Shown here piece by piece: positions 46,701-61,700 of a stretch of DNA of 64,000 nucleotides. The notes beneath the pieces are model-generated. The model was not told the DNA's origin. It ran no database searches and was given only the letters and a program-made list of their open reading frames with translations. The stretch comes from Phoronis australis (Eukaryota; Phoronida; Phoronidae). The translations under genes were made by a program, and so were the position numbers. How positions within the stretch are numbered: position 1 is the first letter of the stretch; each line of letters opens with the position of its first letter. The stretch is from assembly GCA_002633005.1 (NCBI GenBank), contig NMRA01000008.1:270156-334155 (forward strand). The letters are read 5' to 3'.

Positions 46701-49700
46701 CAACACTTCAACCTCACCGACATCACTTCAGTGGTCATCATTTTGCTTGTAGTAAGTTAGTAAAATCCCGAGCACACTCGCAAACACTCGCCTTTGACTC
46801 TTGTGATTTTGTGAGAAGTTGCAAGATTTTGTTTTTCTCACAAAAAAACTTGGCCTATGGGACGCTACCCTGGTCCGTCAAAGAGACAGAGAGCATCAGT
46901 CGAAATTCCTTTAATGTGCTTTAAACACGCCTTCTGTCAAAAATTTATTTTTGATTTATTGCACCTACAAATATCAAGCTGTTCCTTTCTCAGAATGGAA
47001 ATGGTTCAGGGTCTTGGGAACAGATTGTAACTTGCTCGAGGCCCGGGTCAATAAGTAAGTTTGAGCACAAATCCTGGACTTGATTTCCCTGTGGTGTATT
47101 CAGATCTGTTAAGGAATTCCCCCAATGTTAGAGAATCCCCGTTATTGTTTTTGTCGTTTTATTCTACAACGACAGAGTTTAGCAGTTTGAGCAGGTGCCA
47201 TTTTATGTTCAGAACAGGCTCATGAGCAATTAAACACTAACCGGTCCTTTCAAGCCCTAATGCAATTTCTAACCAGAGAAAAGGACAGATTGAGACCAGT
47301 TAATCAATTGATGGTTACTTTCCACCAAAACCAAAGTCTAGGACCATCACAGTTTACTTGAGGAGGAACTCGAAAATGACCAATCACAAAGCATGAAACT
47401 TAAGTTTACTGGAACCGTCTCACACGATTGGTAAATTCAGGAGTTGAGTCCCACACGTCGTTGTGTACGGAAAAATCTCAAATTTAGAACACAACATAGC
47501 CGAAAAGCGGAATTTCATTTTCTTACATTTTTCATGCAAGATTTGTGAGCATAGTGATGCTTTGCCATGTTCAAGTCTTGCACCAAAGCTAAATGTGAAG
47601 ACTTGAGGACACCTATTGGCAATTCTGGCAACTATTTTTGAACAAAATGGGCAAAATTTTCCCTTAGCACTGTATCCATTACCTCGCCACTTGCGCTCCA
47701 GTCTATCTAGGTCACTGTACGACTTGACACAGGGACCTTCATCATCATCACTGTCTATTGCACTTCCATTCTACAACCAACAACAGGGATAGTTACAACA
47801 CATATTTGTTGATCGTAAATAGACTAAAGGTTTTCGAAGATGGGCAAACTTTATAATTTGCAGTCACATCACCATTTGCCTTTGAAATGTATTTAGCATA
47901 TCTTTACCATTAACTTTTATTGATAACAAAAAATTTAAGACAATCGCAGGCAGACCTACAACAAGCCTTTTTAGGAGCACTAAGAATAAATGCTTGCAGA
48001 ATAAATCAAATTTTTAAAACAATTGAATATGCGAGTTTACTAACTCATGTTCAAAGCAGCATAATATTCAAAATTCCTTGTAGGGAATCCAACTAACGTA
48101 AAAATACAGTGATGTCTCAGTAATCCCCAACTCAGACAAAAACACAATGCCCCACTTTGCAACAAGCGCTAATGCAGGTGTAGACGTCCAACCCCCTTAT
48201 AAGAACATTTTTTCACTGTAACTATAAATGGGAGAATCTAAAGCATCATGTTCAATAACTCCGGCACCCCTTGTCAAGATACTGTGACCCCACCTGGGTG
48301 TACTTCAAGCATTTCATCCATCTACGTACATGTGTAAGGTAAGATCCATTAGTTCCCACGCCCACAGGAAGCGTCGAAGACTTGGACCGGGTTTTACCAA
48401 GGCCCTCGGTATACCCTGGTCGAACTGAAAGGGGATAGCAAGCACAAATGATAACCATGTCACCAAGACGGCAACTCAACTGCTATGTTGTTGAAAATAA
48501 AGGCAGTAAGATGATTCAGTTACAGGCCACAAGATCAATGAAAAAGAAAAACGACAGCGTCTTTGGTGAATAAATTAATGTAAAATGTATAGAACATATT
48601 TTCTAAGCTCAACAATGATGCTTTTGGAATAAAATGAAACGTTTCCCAAATGTTTTGTGTACAATTTCAACTTAAATTTGAATCTCAATCAATTACAAAC
48701 TGAAACATGGTCGCCAAGTTCTCATGACTAGGCCATTATAATGCACACAAAATTTCAATTGAGAAATCAACTCAGAAAGATGAAGCATCTTATTGATCAT
48801 GTCATACAATGCCACATGGTGCAAACCACAAAGCCGTTACAAACAAAGAACGTTTTGATGGTAGAGCCACTCTCGGTGCCTCAGATTCTGAGAACCAGAT
48901 TCCTCCATTGAATAACAGGCATCGAACTGGTTCTCAAAATTCTGGACCCTAACAACATTGTTGTAAATAAGTTAAAAATCCTTTCTGTATGAAAGACACA
49001 CAGAAATGACAGCGGGGCAGTATACCACGCAAAATGATAAACATGCAAGGTTTTTCAGTATGGTAATGTGACATTTGACTGTGATTTAGTGCTACAAGCA
49101 CGAGTTACGAAAAAAGACAAGTAGACTTCAAGACCAAATAAGGCGAGGATAACGGTCGAAAATAACACCATCTATCATATGTTTGTTCTGCTTTATGAAA
49201 GCATAACAAAAATATCACAAAATCATTGACTTTCAACCAGGTCCATATGCTGCTTTTGAGACCCCAAATCACTGACATGGGGAATGCCATGGTTTTATCA
49301 TTTACATTTATTTGCTCAGATTTCTTTTAGGATTGTTATAGTAACTTCAAATGTTACTCTTGAATTATATCAAATGAACACAGAAAAATCAGGAACCCAA
49401 CTATGAGACAAACCTAATTTTTAGACAATAGAACATTTCATCGATGTAATACCATATTAGGTAAATATGGCACATTGTAAATTAAGATTAATTGGTAGAT
49501 ACTAGACAGCATTTAGTAAAAAAATATTACTTTTTTCAGCAAATAAACGTTTTCATGTTAGACATTAGTTATTAACATCTCATAAGTGTTTTCTATAACA
49601 TGCTATATCAATTTCACGAAGTAACGTCAAAACTAACAATAGACTTGTCCTTCCACCTCTCATTATCCACAGATATTAACCATTCTTTATTCATTCATAA

Positions 49701-52700
49701 CACAATGTATCGGAAAACAGGAATTCCATCTCGTCAAATTTCTTAGTACCAAAATGAACAATTTAAAATGAAATTCTGCGTCATGACAACACAATATATT
49801 CTGCATGACTGTCAAAAACACTAGGAAGTTTGGATTCTTTGTAACAAGATAGTAACTTTTTTTTCAATGAAAAATAACTGTTTTGGCAACTATGTTTGAG
49901 TAAAATAAGTGAAACGCTAGCGCCAGCTTCAGCAACAGTGGCATGCTGCGGAACTATTAATAAGCAACGCTCGATGCAACAATTAGAAAGGACTGGCCAA
50001 GAGAAAAATGTTATACAGAGTGATGAATTTCAAACTTTATAATTAGCATTTTGGTTAATTATGACATGCCATGCGATGTAACTTAAATGTCTACCGCTTC
50101 CATGGTATTCGTGATACACTGAAATTTACACGAGTTACTTTCATTGTAAACCATTGTAGAGTCAAGACGGTGCATATGCGTTTGCAGGCCATCACATTGA
50201 TGTGTCGCGGATGGCGACAAGATAAAACACGTAGCAACGGACAGAAAACAGTAATTTTCAAAAAATGTCAAACATCTTTTTGTTGGAAAATAGACAAAGT
50301 GTTAGATAGTAATTTTTAGCAACATGAATTTTGTAAACATTTGTCCTTAATTTGTAACCAATTTCCTTCAACAACACTTAAGATTATGTAGGACCTTACA
50401 GGCTTGATTGTGTAAGTAGCAAAAAATATTTACAAAATGTATTTTACTGAGTTAAAATCTCCAATTTTCTTAAAGAAGAAAGCCTGTAGAATTCCGTTTT
50501 TGACTTTTAACCAATCTGACATTAGTTGGGTGACATGACCGTGTCTTTTTTTAGTAAAGATTAGCAAAAAATGAGAAGTACCATATTAGCAACAGTATCA
50601 ATAACATAACCAGTTTCATTTGATATACAATATTTAAGATGAAAATCTCAAAAATGTTCTTACAGTTTTCTAAATCGTCATTCCGGTTTCATTTTATGCG
50701 ACCATAGGTTTTCATAAAAATTCTATTTTTGATATGCGAAAGTGGAACACTACCAAACAATTTCTAATACTGTTTTGGAGAATAGTTCCATGTGAATCCT
50801 ATCGGCCGTTTTTGAGAAACGATGTTCCAAATTTAGTCAAATATGGGCATTTTGCTAGGATACGAGAAAAGTTTTCAAAAAGGATTGTTTTGAGAGCTAC
50901 TGCGTATTGAAAAAATCTCACTAAAGCAATAAATCAAAATTAAGGAATGTGACACGACAAAATTAAACACACTAAACTATTTCCTCCTAAGTTTGCCTTG
51001 ATGGAGCATAAGTATTAACCTCAAATACCGTTTAACCAATACTTCTAAATCAAAACAACCTATAGCAAAGTGACAACAAAAAAACGGCAACCATGCTAAA
51101 AATCGAATTAAAACGCAGCTTACAGAAAGAAAACAATGTCTGATCAAAACATCAAACATAAAACAGACGTCAATTATTATGGCCCATTAATGCTGTATTT
51201 AACTTACTTGGTTGCCGTGGCAATGAGACAGTCGCCCGACTGTGTGAACTCTTGTCCAGCAATATGTCATCCACAGAGTGCAACCTTGGTCTCTCCGTCG
51301 TCCGTGACGGAGCTGGCAAAGAACAAGAACATCATTCAGTAAAACAAACAAAAATAAATAATATTTCACTTGCTAAATACAAACGTGATCACATGAACAC
51401 TTTCGCTTTTCATCCGTTTTTTTTCTAAATTTCGCACAGGTTCACTAATTTCTTTGTGCAGGGCTACACGGCTCGTTAATCCCAGTGTTCTTAATGATCA
51501 ATCTTATCACGTGCCATAAGTTTGGTCAGCTCTCAGCTCTCACAGGCTGATGACTGTCATGTGTATTTAGGAAATTTTCTATGCTTGTAAACTCACATGT
51601 TTCAGTTCAGTTTCCTTGTATCTACTACGTAGACGTACATGTCCAAATATTCGTCAATTTTACACACCCACTATATTCGCCCCTCACTTTTGGCTCTGTC
51701 TTGTACCTCTGAGTTGAATTTTTTATTGCCTTTCTTTCCAGAGACTATTCTTTTATACCTACATTTAATTTTCATTCATTATTTGTACTTGTATTTTGTC
51801 ATAATAAATGACTTAATTTTGCTATCTTCGGTCTCCTTTTCATCTCTGACAACGAGCTTATGACGCAGGTTGATGTCGATCGTAAAAGGAAATTTACACT
51901 TCAGTGCAGTGACAATTAGATGCAAGCTTTCACACATCATCTCAACAATCCCAAGGGTTCACAACCATTTTCCAGACCACGTTTTTCTAAAAAAAATTAC
52001 GTGACTGTTCAGCTGCTTGGTCAATAACTTGTACAAGTCCCATGTCAAGGCCAACTGGAACATAATTTATACACTAGACAAGTTTCATACTCCTGGCTTG
52101 AACATTCAGTACAAGCTGATGGGTAATCTGCGACAGATTAAGTAAGATGCCAGCTTGTTAAAACTATAACTTCTCTCAATTATACAGATATAAGCCATCA
52201 CAGACGGCAAAACGTTGCTTTTAAATCTAATATGATCTGTACTATAGCTGGAGTTTGTTTTTATCCAGTGAAATATTCTCAAAATTTACAATTATCTAGA
52301 CAACTGGAGATTCCCATTTAAGTTTTGTCATGCTTTAACCACATATTTTCGCTGTTTTGCTGATGCACGCTGTTGTAAGCTAATTAAAATTTGGCGATGT
52401 CGAACCAGCACAGAGGCTCACAAAAGAATATCTATGTTACAGAGACATGCTCTGCAAGAAAAGTAATTTTACACATAAGCAGCAGCGCAGAATTGAACCC
52501 AATAGCTTTGCAGTAGCAGCCGAATGCTCTGCCACTGAGCCAAATCTCACGGGATAACTAACCGAGTATTTTTAAGCCTTAATAAATTGTAAATACACCG
52601 GCCGATGTCTAGCAGACGATGACAAAAATTGGTGATATGTAATAACAGCACAAAAACACAACATAGTTTGTGATTATAATAGCTCTGATCAAAACTAAGT

Positions 52701-55700
52701 ACTTAATCCTTAAATCTATCCCAAAAATAATCCAAAAAGCATTTTTTGGCTATAAAACCGATAATTCCGATTTAGATCAAAGAACTAAGGCATACCCATA
52801 ATGTCAAGAATGACTCTTGTCTAACTTACAAGCAAACACTGGGTTGTCGTATCTCGTCGCCAGGTGGGGCTCTTTATTGGCCGCGGGTGTGCGTGAGGCA
52901 CTGCGAGGGTCCAACGTTCGTGTCTTGACCTCTTCAACTTCTCCCTCTAACTTCTCCAGCATGACCTAAAGTCGACAGTGAGAACTTGAAGTGTTGGATA
53001 AGATGAATAGCTAAATTCTAATACCAGAGCCCTTGCTCTTCTGAGGGGAAAGGTGCCTGTGTTTCTCGAGAAGGGTAATGTTTTGGTTGAGGAGAAAATC
53101 ACCTTCCCCCACTCTCCAGTTGCCAATCCTTGGTAAGGCCTGAAGAAGCCATAACTAACATTATTCAGAAGTGATTGTAACTTTGAGGGAACTTTTTAAT
53201 CCCTGAAGGAGAATGTTTTGGCCTGTGAATTTCGCGTGCTTTTTGAATATTCTCCAGGAGGAATCAAGGGCCAACATCAGCACCAAAATCGAGGCATCAA
53301 GTACCGTGCCTGTCCTATCTGATTCAAAAGTATAATCCAGAGAAAAAACCATGAACGCCAACAGTATCAGAAATATAAACAAGATCTCAACTTGACACTC
53401 CCACAACACAAAACACCATTTTGAAAGTGATAAGCAGCAGAACACACAAGAAAGTGTCAGCAACTATCCCTCCCTTTATCACTTGGTAATAAGGTCTGGG
53501 GCCCGGAGCGTCACGCACCTAGAATGCCTCCCATCACATCTCGCCTATTTGGGAATTTTTCCCACAGCACTTAACTACAGATACAGGGACTGACAAATCA
53601 GATGTCTACTACCCACCTTAGCCATAGCTGAATCCTTGATTTTGGTCATTTCATCGATCTCCTTCTTCAGTTTGGGGTCAACGGGTACACGGATGTCATC
53701 GTCGCCCTCATCCTCAGACTCACCACGGCTCCGCCTCCTCTCACGCACTGACAGCGGATGAAAGAAATGTGATGTGACATGGTCTTGAATAAGACATAGC
53801 AAGGATAACTTCAGGTCAAACACTAAGGACGTCATTAAAAATCTCTATTCAGGGCTAGATTTGTTGCCGCAAACCTGGGGAGCATTAAGTAAACCTAGTT
53901 TCTCATGAGAAAAGCAAGATATCACAAGACCTCGCAAAATCCCGCAAGAGAAAGACGAGTGTTTTGTAAGTATGCTCAGGAACTTACAGACCTATCCAAA
54001 CAAAATGGCAGCCACTGAAGTGATTAGTCAGTGAAGTTGGAGTGTTGAATTGTGGGATTGAATTCATAATGTAGAATTTGGTATTCCTGTTCCATAAACG
54101 ACGTAAATGCAAGCTAATTCCCAGTTCCACAATTGAAATTTCTTTTATCGTGAGTGTAAACTAACATCTTGAGGTCTATGGAACTCAGCCCTGATTGAAT
54201 TAAATTTCAAGTTGGCATTTTGACTTAAATTAGCAATCACTATCTGTCATTCAACTGCCAATACCTGAGCCCAGGATCTAATTTCTGAACACGTCACATG
54301 ATTTGAATGCAAATTTGTAAGTTTAATCAAAGCGCGGCATGCCAATAGTTAATTTTGGACTTGAGTTTTGAGTACAAAGATTAAATCCCGGGCTTTGATA
54401 AGTGCTTCCTTGGACGGTAACCTGTGGTAAAATTTCTTCAATTCAGGGTACAATTTGGCAGAAAGATGGAATTTCGCTGTCAAATGTTTCGACAGAGATG
54501 CAGAGGAGTTTTGCTTCATTGTAGGCCAGGTTGATACAACACTTGGTGAAATTTTGAATAATTGCAGTAATGTATCAAGCCCTTGAAAATGGAGCGAGAG
54601 CAACACAGAGCATTGAAATACGCCCATGACTGACACCACAAATGGTGTTGCTTCTAGGGGTACTTATTTGTATTATAAAAATCAGGGCTTGGAATGACCA
54701 ATGACAAAAAACGCGGAAACTTTGAAACTTTCACGGCTGACAATTTACGTTCCTCCGAACATAAAGAGCAACTTCCGCTTTTCGAGGTGAACGTCGTCTG
54801 CAACGCCGCGGTAACAAAAGGAATTTGCCGAGGAAATTTTATATCAAATCCGATTTTTTTACGCGGAAATATTATAAAAAAAGCGGAAAGCACATTTGAA
54901 AAAAGCGGAAATCCGCGTTTCCGCGGAAAATTCCAAGCCCTGAAAAATGGCCATTAGATGACACAGAATACATTAAACCCAACCAAAAATGGGAAGGTGT
55001 CGTCTCTCAAAAAATAATTAAAATGGCCACTAGTTAGTGCATACGTCGAATCCACCACTAAAAGGAAAGGTGCTGTCACTTTCATAACAAAAACTTGTTG
55101 GTCAAATTTCATGAAAAAGCATAAAGGAACTATGAAGTTACAGAGGCGAAAAATAAAATTGCCTTCAGGGAGCACAGCTGTAGTTGGATTGGTCTGAAAC
55201 TCACCGTCATCTCTTGCCATCTCCATAGGATCATATCTGCTAAATTTCACAGAGATCTTACAAAGGGTAAAGGAGACTCAGCCGTGGACGCAAAAAAATA
55301 AAATTACCGCTAGGGGACACAGTGGTAGTCGGATCCATCCAAATGTCGCTAATATGTCAACTTTAAATAAATACACTTGCCAAATTTAATAAAGATCCTG
55401 CAGAGGGTTTGTAGGATTCAGTCATAGATGCAAAAAGACTGCCACTGTGAGGCGCCACAGTAGTTTGAGATGTTCAAAAATAATCATCAGCCATCCTCTT
55501 CACAATAGAAACAGACGTTAAAAACAGACTAGACAGCAAGAATGGCCACTAGATGATACGTCGAATCCACCCGAAAACGGGATCATGTCATCATTTCTTT
55601 AATAGAAAGTTATTTACCACATTTAATAAACATCCATCAAGGAAGTTCAAAGAAACATAGAAAAAATGAAATTGCCATTAGGGGGCACAGCATTCATCGC

Positions 55701-58700
55701 ATCCGTCTGAAAGTCGTCGTCCATTGCCAACTTCATATAAATAACCTTGCCAGATTTAATAAAGATCCTGCAGAAGGTTTAGGAGATACAGCCATGGGCA
55801 CAAGGAGGCACCACAGTAGTCAAAGTCACCAGCTGTCCTCTTAACAGTAAGAATATATTTGAATAGTTTCACAGTCATTCTTAGAGTGGTTTGGTTGATA
55901 AAGGGGCGGACTTGAAAACAGCGAAAATGACCATTAGGTGGCACAAATTACCTTGAATCCATCCGCAAACGGGAAGGTATCGGGATCTCACTAATAGATA
56001 CCTATTTGCCAAATTTCTGAAATCTTATGAGTACCTTTGAAGATACAGAAGTAAATGTAAAAAACTAAAATTGCCATTAGGGGGCACATCGGTAGTTACA
56101 TCCATCCCAAAATTCGCTCATGCCGTCTCATCCGTGAAAGGATGTGCAAAACTTTATGAACGTAAATCAAAGGGTTTTGCAGATAGAGCTGCGGACACCG
56201 GATGCAGGACAGACCAAGGCCGGACGAACGAACAGACAGGGATGACGACATAATAATGATAACTTCAATAATTGTTTTTTTCCGGAAGCTAAGAATTTCA
56301 CCATAATTCTTGTTCCAGTTAAGCAACAAAATGGTCAAGCTCAGAAATTGATTTCAACAGAATTTAATTATGAACTGCAGCATTAAGAAACACAAAACCA
56401 AACTTACAGCGTTCTCCCAGCACAGCTGCTGGTGACGGCGGGGCTGGCCAATCATCACGTTCGATTTTTGTCAGCTCGTTAGGTTTAGGAGGATTCGCAC
56501 CAGGAAACTGCGACAATTTGATTGGCTCTTCATTCTTGAGTACGGCCCCCCGAGCTGATTTGCTCGCCTCTCGAATCTGTTTTCTTTGGATGCTATCTGA
56601 AATTGAGGAAGGTAGACAATAGACAGCTGAAACACAATACTTTACCGCGATCAATATCTGTTGACACAGAAGACTTAGAAGCAAACTTCAGACTACATTT
56701 TACAACACTCAGTCTAGATAAATCAGTGCAAGGCTTTTCAAACCATTGTTTTTTATTCAGTCAACAGTGTTACAATTAACATCTGGTTTTCACAGAGTAG
56801 AAACAGAACAGTTATCTATTCAATAGCCTTTAAAGTGAGGTTTATTACCTTTCTGAAGGCGTTTTCATGGTTAGTTTGGAATGTTTTACTTTGAAAGATA
56901 TTTTGAATCTTGAAACGTCACTGTAAACAAGTCGCACAGTGCAAACACTACGTGGTCTGATCGACTGTATCGCTGTTTCACTATTGCTATAACCCATTTC
57001 TGGAACCACTGCTCAAATCAAATGGTAAATTTATGTGTACGTAGGGTGACAATGAAAATTGGGGGGTACCTCAGCCAATGAGCAGTTACAGAATGGAAAA
57101 ACAAGATAACTAAGTTTCAGAACTTGCTCAGTGTCACACTTGAGGAATTGTTATTTTTATCAATTTCATTTTCAAGGAAATCGACTAAAAAGGTTAAAAA
57201 ATATTCTTAGTCAACAAGAAATGCCAAACTGACAAAAAAAACATAAAAAGATAACATCACTATATAAGAAAGTTGCAATCTGACATGGCTTCAAGCGCCA
57301 TCTCTGGTCCTTCTTTGATGTCCGCCAATGGTTGAAGTAGACTACACCGCAAAGATTCAAGATAGGGTCGTAAAACTGCCAGCCTGCAGCTACCAAAAAT
57401 TCTGAACAAGTGATCTCTATCTGAGTCAATAATGAACATCCATGCATCTGTGAAGCCATGACTTTCAAGCGTCAAAATGTGACCGTGAACATGGTGGTAA
57501 ACAAGGTACTGTCAACAAAGATAAAAGGAACTTACTGACTAAAGCACCCATCATGCCACCTGAAAATAATAACAATAATTTCAATTAATCAAAATTGAAT
57601 AAATAACAACTAGTCATTTGAGCAATTGAGGGAAAGCGAAGTTTAGTGAGTTCATTGAGGGTCCTCGTGGAAAGAAGTGCTGACTGAGCTGTGATGAGGT
57701 GACCCCGAATAAATACAAAAGTCCTAAGCTAAATGTAACTGGCGTTTTGCAATAACCAAACATTGAAGAGTGAAAATTTAAATGTTGACTTCTGTTTGGC
57801 ACAACTGGGTGGAGCTGGAAAGCTTCAAGGAATACTAAGTTCCAGTTGAACGTAATAAAATCACACAAAGCAGTGTTGAACCTCGGCAAGACCGAGACGG
57901 TTCGCTATCTAAACCCTCACACAGTGCAAGTGACTACAACCACCACCGCAACTCAATGATTAGACACAAATTACGAAGGTAAAGAGAACACAAATTCTTC
58001 CCCAAGCCACCAGAGGCAGCCTCAGTAGTGGCTGCATTGAAAGATGCCACCTAAGACAGCGAAATGCTTTATAACTTGGAGTCACTCGGTGGCGGCATTT
58101 AAAAAACAATGAAAAAGCACCACAAGCTATTAAGCTACCCTAGGCATAGCTGATAATAGCTAAGCTCTCTAGAAAAACATGAGCATAAAAAGCACGAAAA
58201 AAATAAAAACCTTGACTTGACGTCGGCGATCGCACATCTGTGAACAAGACGGGGGCGGAAATGAAAAGAAAAGCATCAAAATGAAGCATGGTCAAGCATG
58301 AACAATGTGCAGTAGTAACGTTTAACAAAGAATAATTGTGACTAACGATAACGATAACAATAGCAATAACACACAATAACGGGTCAATGAGTAAAGCTCT
58401 AGGAAATCTTAAATAGAAAGTAAGGCTTCTAAGGCATTTTATGCCGAGGACCGCTTCTCAACGCATGCTTTGGCACGTTGCAAAAGATTTTGTTTAACCG
58501 GACTGTCTCGCACATAAACAACGGAATGTAGTGTTGATTTAGTATTTTGAACTGAGGATCACGTAGCTGAATCAGTGGAAATAGAAGAGCATTTTCTAAA
58601 TCGCAGATAAATGTTTACTTTGGTAAACAAAATTTGTTTAAGAAATTGTCACCAACATAAATAAATGTAAAAATCACTTGTGCTTGACCATATGGGCAGA

Positions 58701-61700
58701 TAAGGAAGTTTCATTGGCCAATCACAAAGTGCGAGAAACGAGTACACTTAGTGGATACAAACGGTTTATACAAACAACGTGACAGAATCTAGACACAGTC
58801 TAGTGGTGCACTCGAACACGCGCTAACGACTCTAGCTAATTATCTAGCGCACAAATTAAGGCAAATTTATTACTGATAACTGAGGCAGTGACTAAGCAAA
58901 GTCTTAACCACATTCCACAAACGATTTGGTTGCTTGTCGTTCTGAAAGACTCAAGCAATACGCAATTTTCCATCAAAGAAAAATTTTGCCCTCTCGAGTA
59001 AAAATCCATACGAGACTAAGAACTGACACCAACATCTTACTGCATTCTAACAAAATGTAGAGCTGAAAATCTGACAAGACGCATTGTGTACGATCTGAAG
59101 TTCACTGCACTCAGGTAGACCAATTAAAACCATGTGATGAGAGTTTAATCCAATAAATAACTGTCCGATAATAGACACATAAATTCAACATCTATTCATT
59201 AATTACGCATTTTCGAACATATATTTGGTCATTGTCAAGGACAAAACTAAAGTGATAACAATGCATGAAAAATACGACGCACTAAGATTGAATAACCACG
59301 TGTGCTTATAACAGGAACATCAAAGAGATACGGGTTAGAGCAACATCTGGTGTCAATCGCCAAAACTAACTAAGGATTGAATACATAGACCCATTATGAG
59401 TAAGAAATTAAAAAATGCACTATTTACACAACTCAAAAATGAAGCTGAGATCTGTGCCGTGCATATTTAATGCTGGCTTTTCAAATTTTATGACTATGGC
59501 TTCTAACATGTGTAACCACACTACACTGAGACTTCAGGTTATTTATCATAGCAAATTATAAGCACACATGACAGTTATTCAATCCTAGTGCGTTGCGTTT
59601 TTCGCACGCTTCTACCATTTTAGTGCTGTCCTTGAGAACGAAAAAACGTAAGTTTGATGATCCGGAATTAATACCTCGATGTTGAATTTATACGGTTTAA
59701 CGTCCTCTAAGTCTACGACCTCCAGTCACAAAGTTTTATGTCGCCTGCTTGAACGTAATGAACTCAACATCAAACGCAGTGCATCTTGTCAGATGTTCAA
59801 CACTAAGTGCTCGAAAGAAAGACTGTTACCAAAACACTTTAACAAAGATACAAAAAGGTGAGGTTTCAGTGCACGTAAACAGTCAGTAAAAGTTCAGAAT
59901 TTCAAAACTGTCAAGCGAGATCAAAGTAGGAAGCACTCCCTCAAGTGCCAGATGTGTATTATTCCAAGGAAGTGCGCTTGGAGGATTAGTTCAATCCAGA
60001 TGACTATAGACGATTAGGAACTTCTAGCAACTACTCAATCGATATTCCATTACAGTGTTTTACATCATCAGCCACCACTCATGTCTCTCAGACCAGACAA
60101 GAGTACTAAACCGTTGTGGATTCACGGTGGCCCTAGTAAGTCCTAAGTAGATAATAATCTTCTTTGCACTATGTCTCCAAATCGATCAATACCTCAGTCC
60201 CATACAGTATCCTAATAGTATCGAGGCTTAAAATTTTCTTTAATCTGCTATGAACCATTTTGTGGGGTTAAAAACGTTGTTAAAAACACCGATTTGCTTC
60301 ACAGATGCGTTTCCTCTTCTAAAGCGGTCGTGTTCTTATGCTTTGTTTGAATTGAAGTAATGGTTACAAGAATGGAATTGCCCCTGGCAGCAAAAATGGT
60401 GTTGTGGCTGAGACTCAGCCACTATGACCAGTGCCAAACGTTAATGACCTGTCACTTCATGCCAAGCCTTGGAAACCTGAGCAAGGAACAAACTGAGACT
60501 GATTTTAGAACAGTCCTGACCTAAATCATGATTTTTGACAGAAGGTTCAGGTTTAAAGCTGCTTAAAGTTAATTCTGAGGAAAATGACTTTATAATTTGT
60601 TATAGATTGTTTTTTACACATTTCGCACAAAAATTGCCAAAATTGACGTTTTTCTATTTCTCAAGGGCTTAAAACAATTTTGCTACAAATAATGAAAATT
60701 TGATCATGAGTGATATTATGGCCTATCATAGCGAAAACCTAGCCAATAGCAGTCAAAGCAAAGAGAAACTGCAAAAAATTTCGTGTTATGAGCTAAAACA
60801 GCCAAATATTTACCTATTCAGTACTGTGTGAGCATTTTAGCCAATATATGATTGAGTAAAAGAGCCCTTAGTTAAATTCTGACTATTTTCAGCAGTTATA
60901 ACTTTTTAGAAAAATGAACAAATGACAACTGTTTTTATCTAATCTGAACGCTCTTCAAGTAAATCCAGGAGGGCATTGTAATTTCTGGGTATCGTACTTT
61001 TTCACTAGATTAGTAATAATCTTCAATGACATATCTCGCAATAATTATTCATTAAAAAGACATTAAATCCCTCATTCAGGTTTCAATCAATTCTCGTTCT
61101 GTCCCCTGCTAATGCATCGCTGGCCTCTCAGTTGAGTTACAGAAGCAGGATTCAACTTAAAAGACTTCTATACTCAGGGAGTCACAGAATTTACATCACG
61201 ACTCTTGGTGGGTGGTCTTTCCATGCAGTTATCACATAACTTGCCAAACTAACACACTTTGTAAGGAGTTTTTAACTTGTACCAAACTCTTGAGATAGGT
61301 TTGTTGGTTATAGAGCATTGGAACTGGATGTGAATGTTTAAATGGCCAACAATTTAATTATACCCAATGCGATCACATCCTGATGTCACCAATACACCAC
61401 GAGAGGCACTCTCACACATTTTGAGCTTCTGGGAACTTTAAGTTTATGAGTTTACTAAAGCATCTTTATTTAACTCAACAATTAATCGGGGTAATTCCTT
61501 GACATGGTAAACATTCTTCGACATTGGACAAAAATAAACATGAAGAAAGCTTTCCATCGTTAACAGCACAATTGCACAATTTTCATTCAAAAACAAGATT
61601 TGCCAAAAAATGAGTTCTTATAACTAAGAAATAACCTTTAAAAAAAGGAATAATCAAAATTTTAGCAATTCATTTGAGGAAAATTAAACGATATCTTTTT

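Noticed and set aside
55198-55245. Possible abLIM exon encoding [11 protein letters not shown] with a GTGAGT donor
   Set aside because: Its phase does not fit the neighbouring exons, and the sequence aligns with other units of the degenerate array.
57211-57475. Minus-strand open frames of 71 and 85 codons
   Set aside because: No acceptor or donor in phase with abLIM and no recognisable family.
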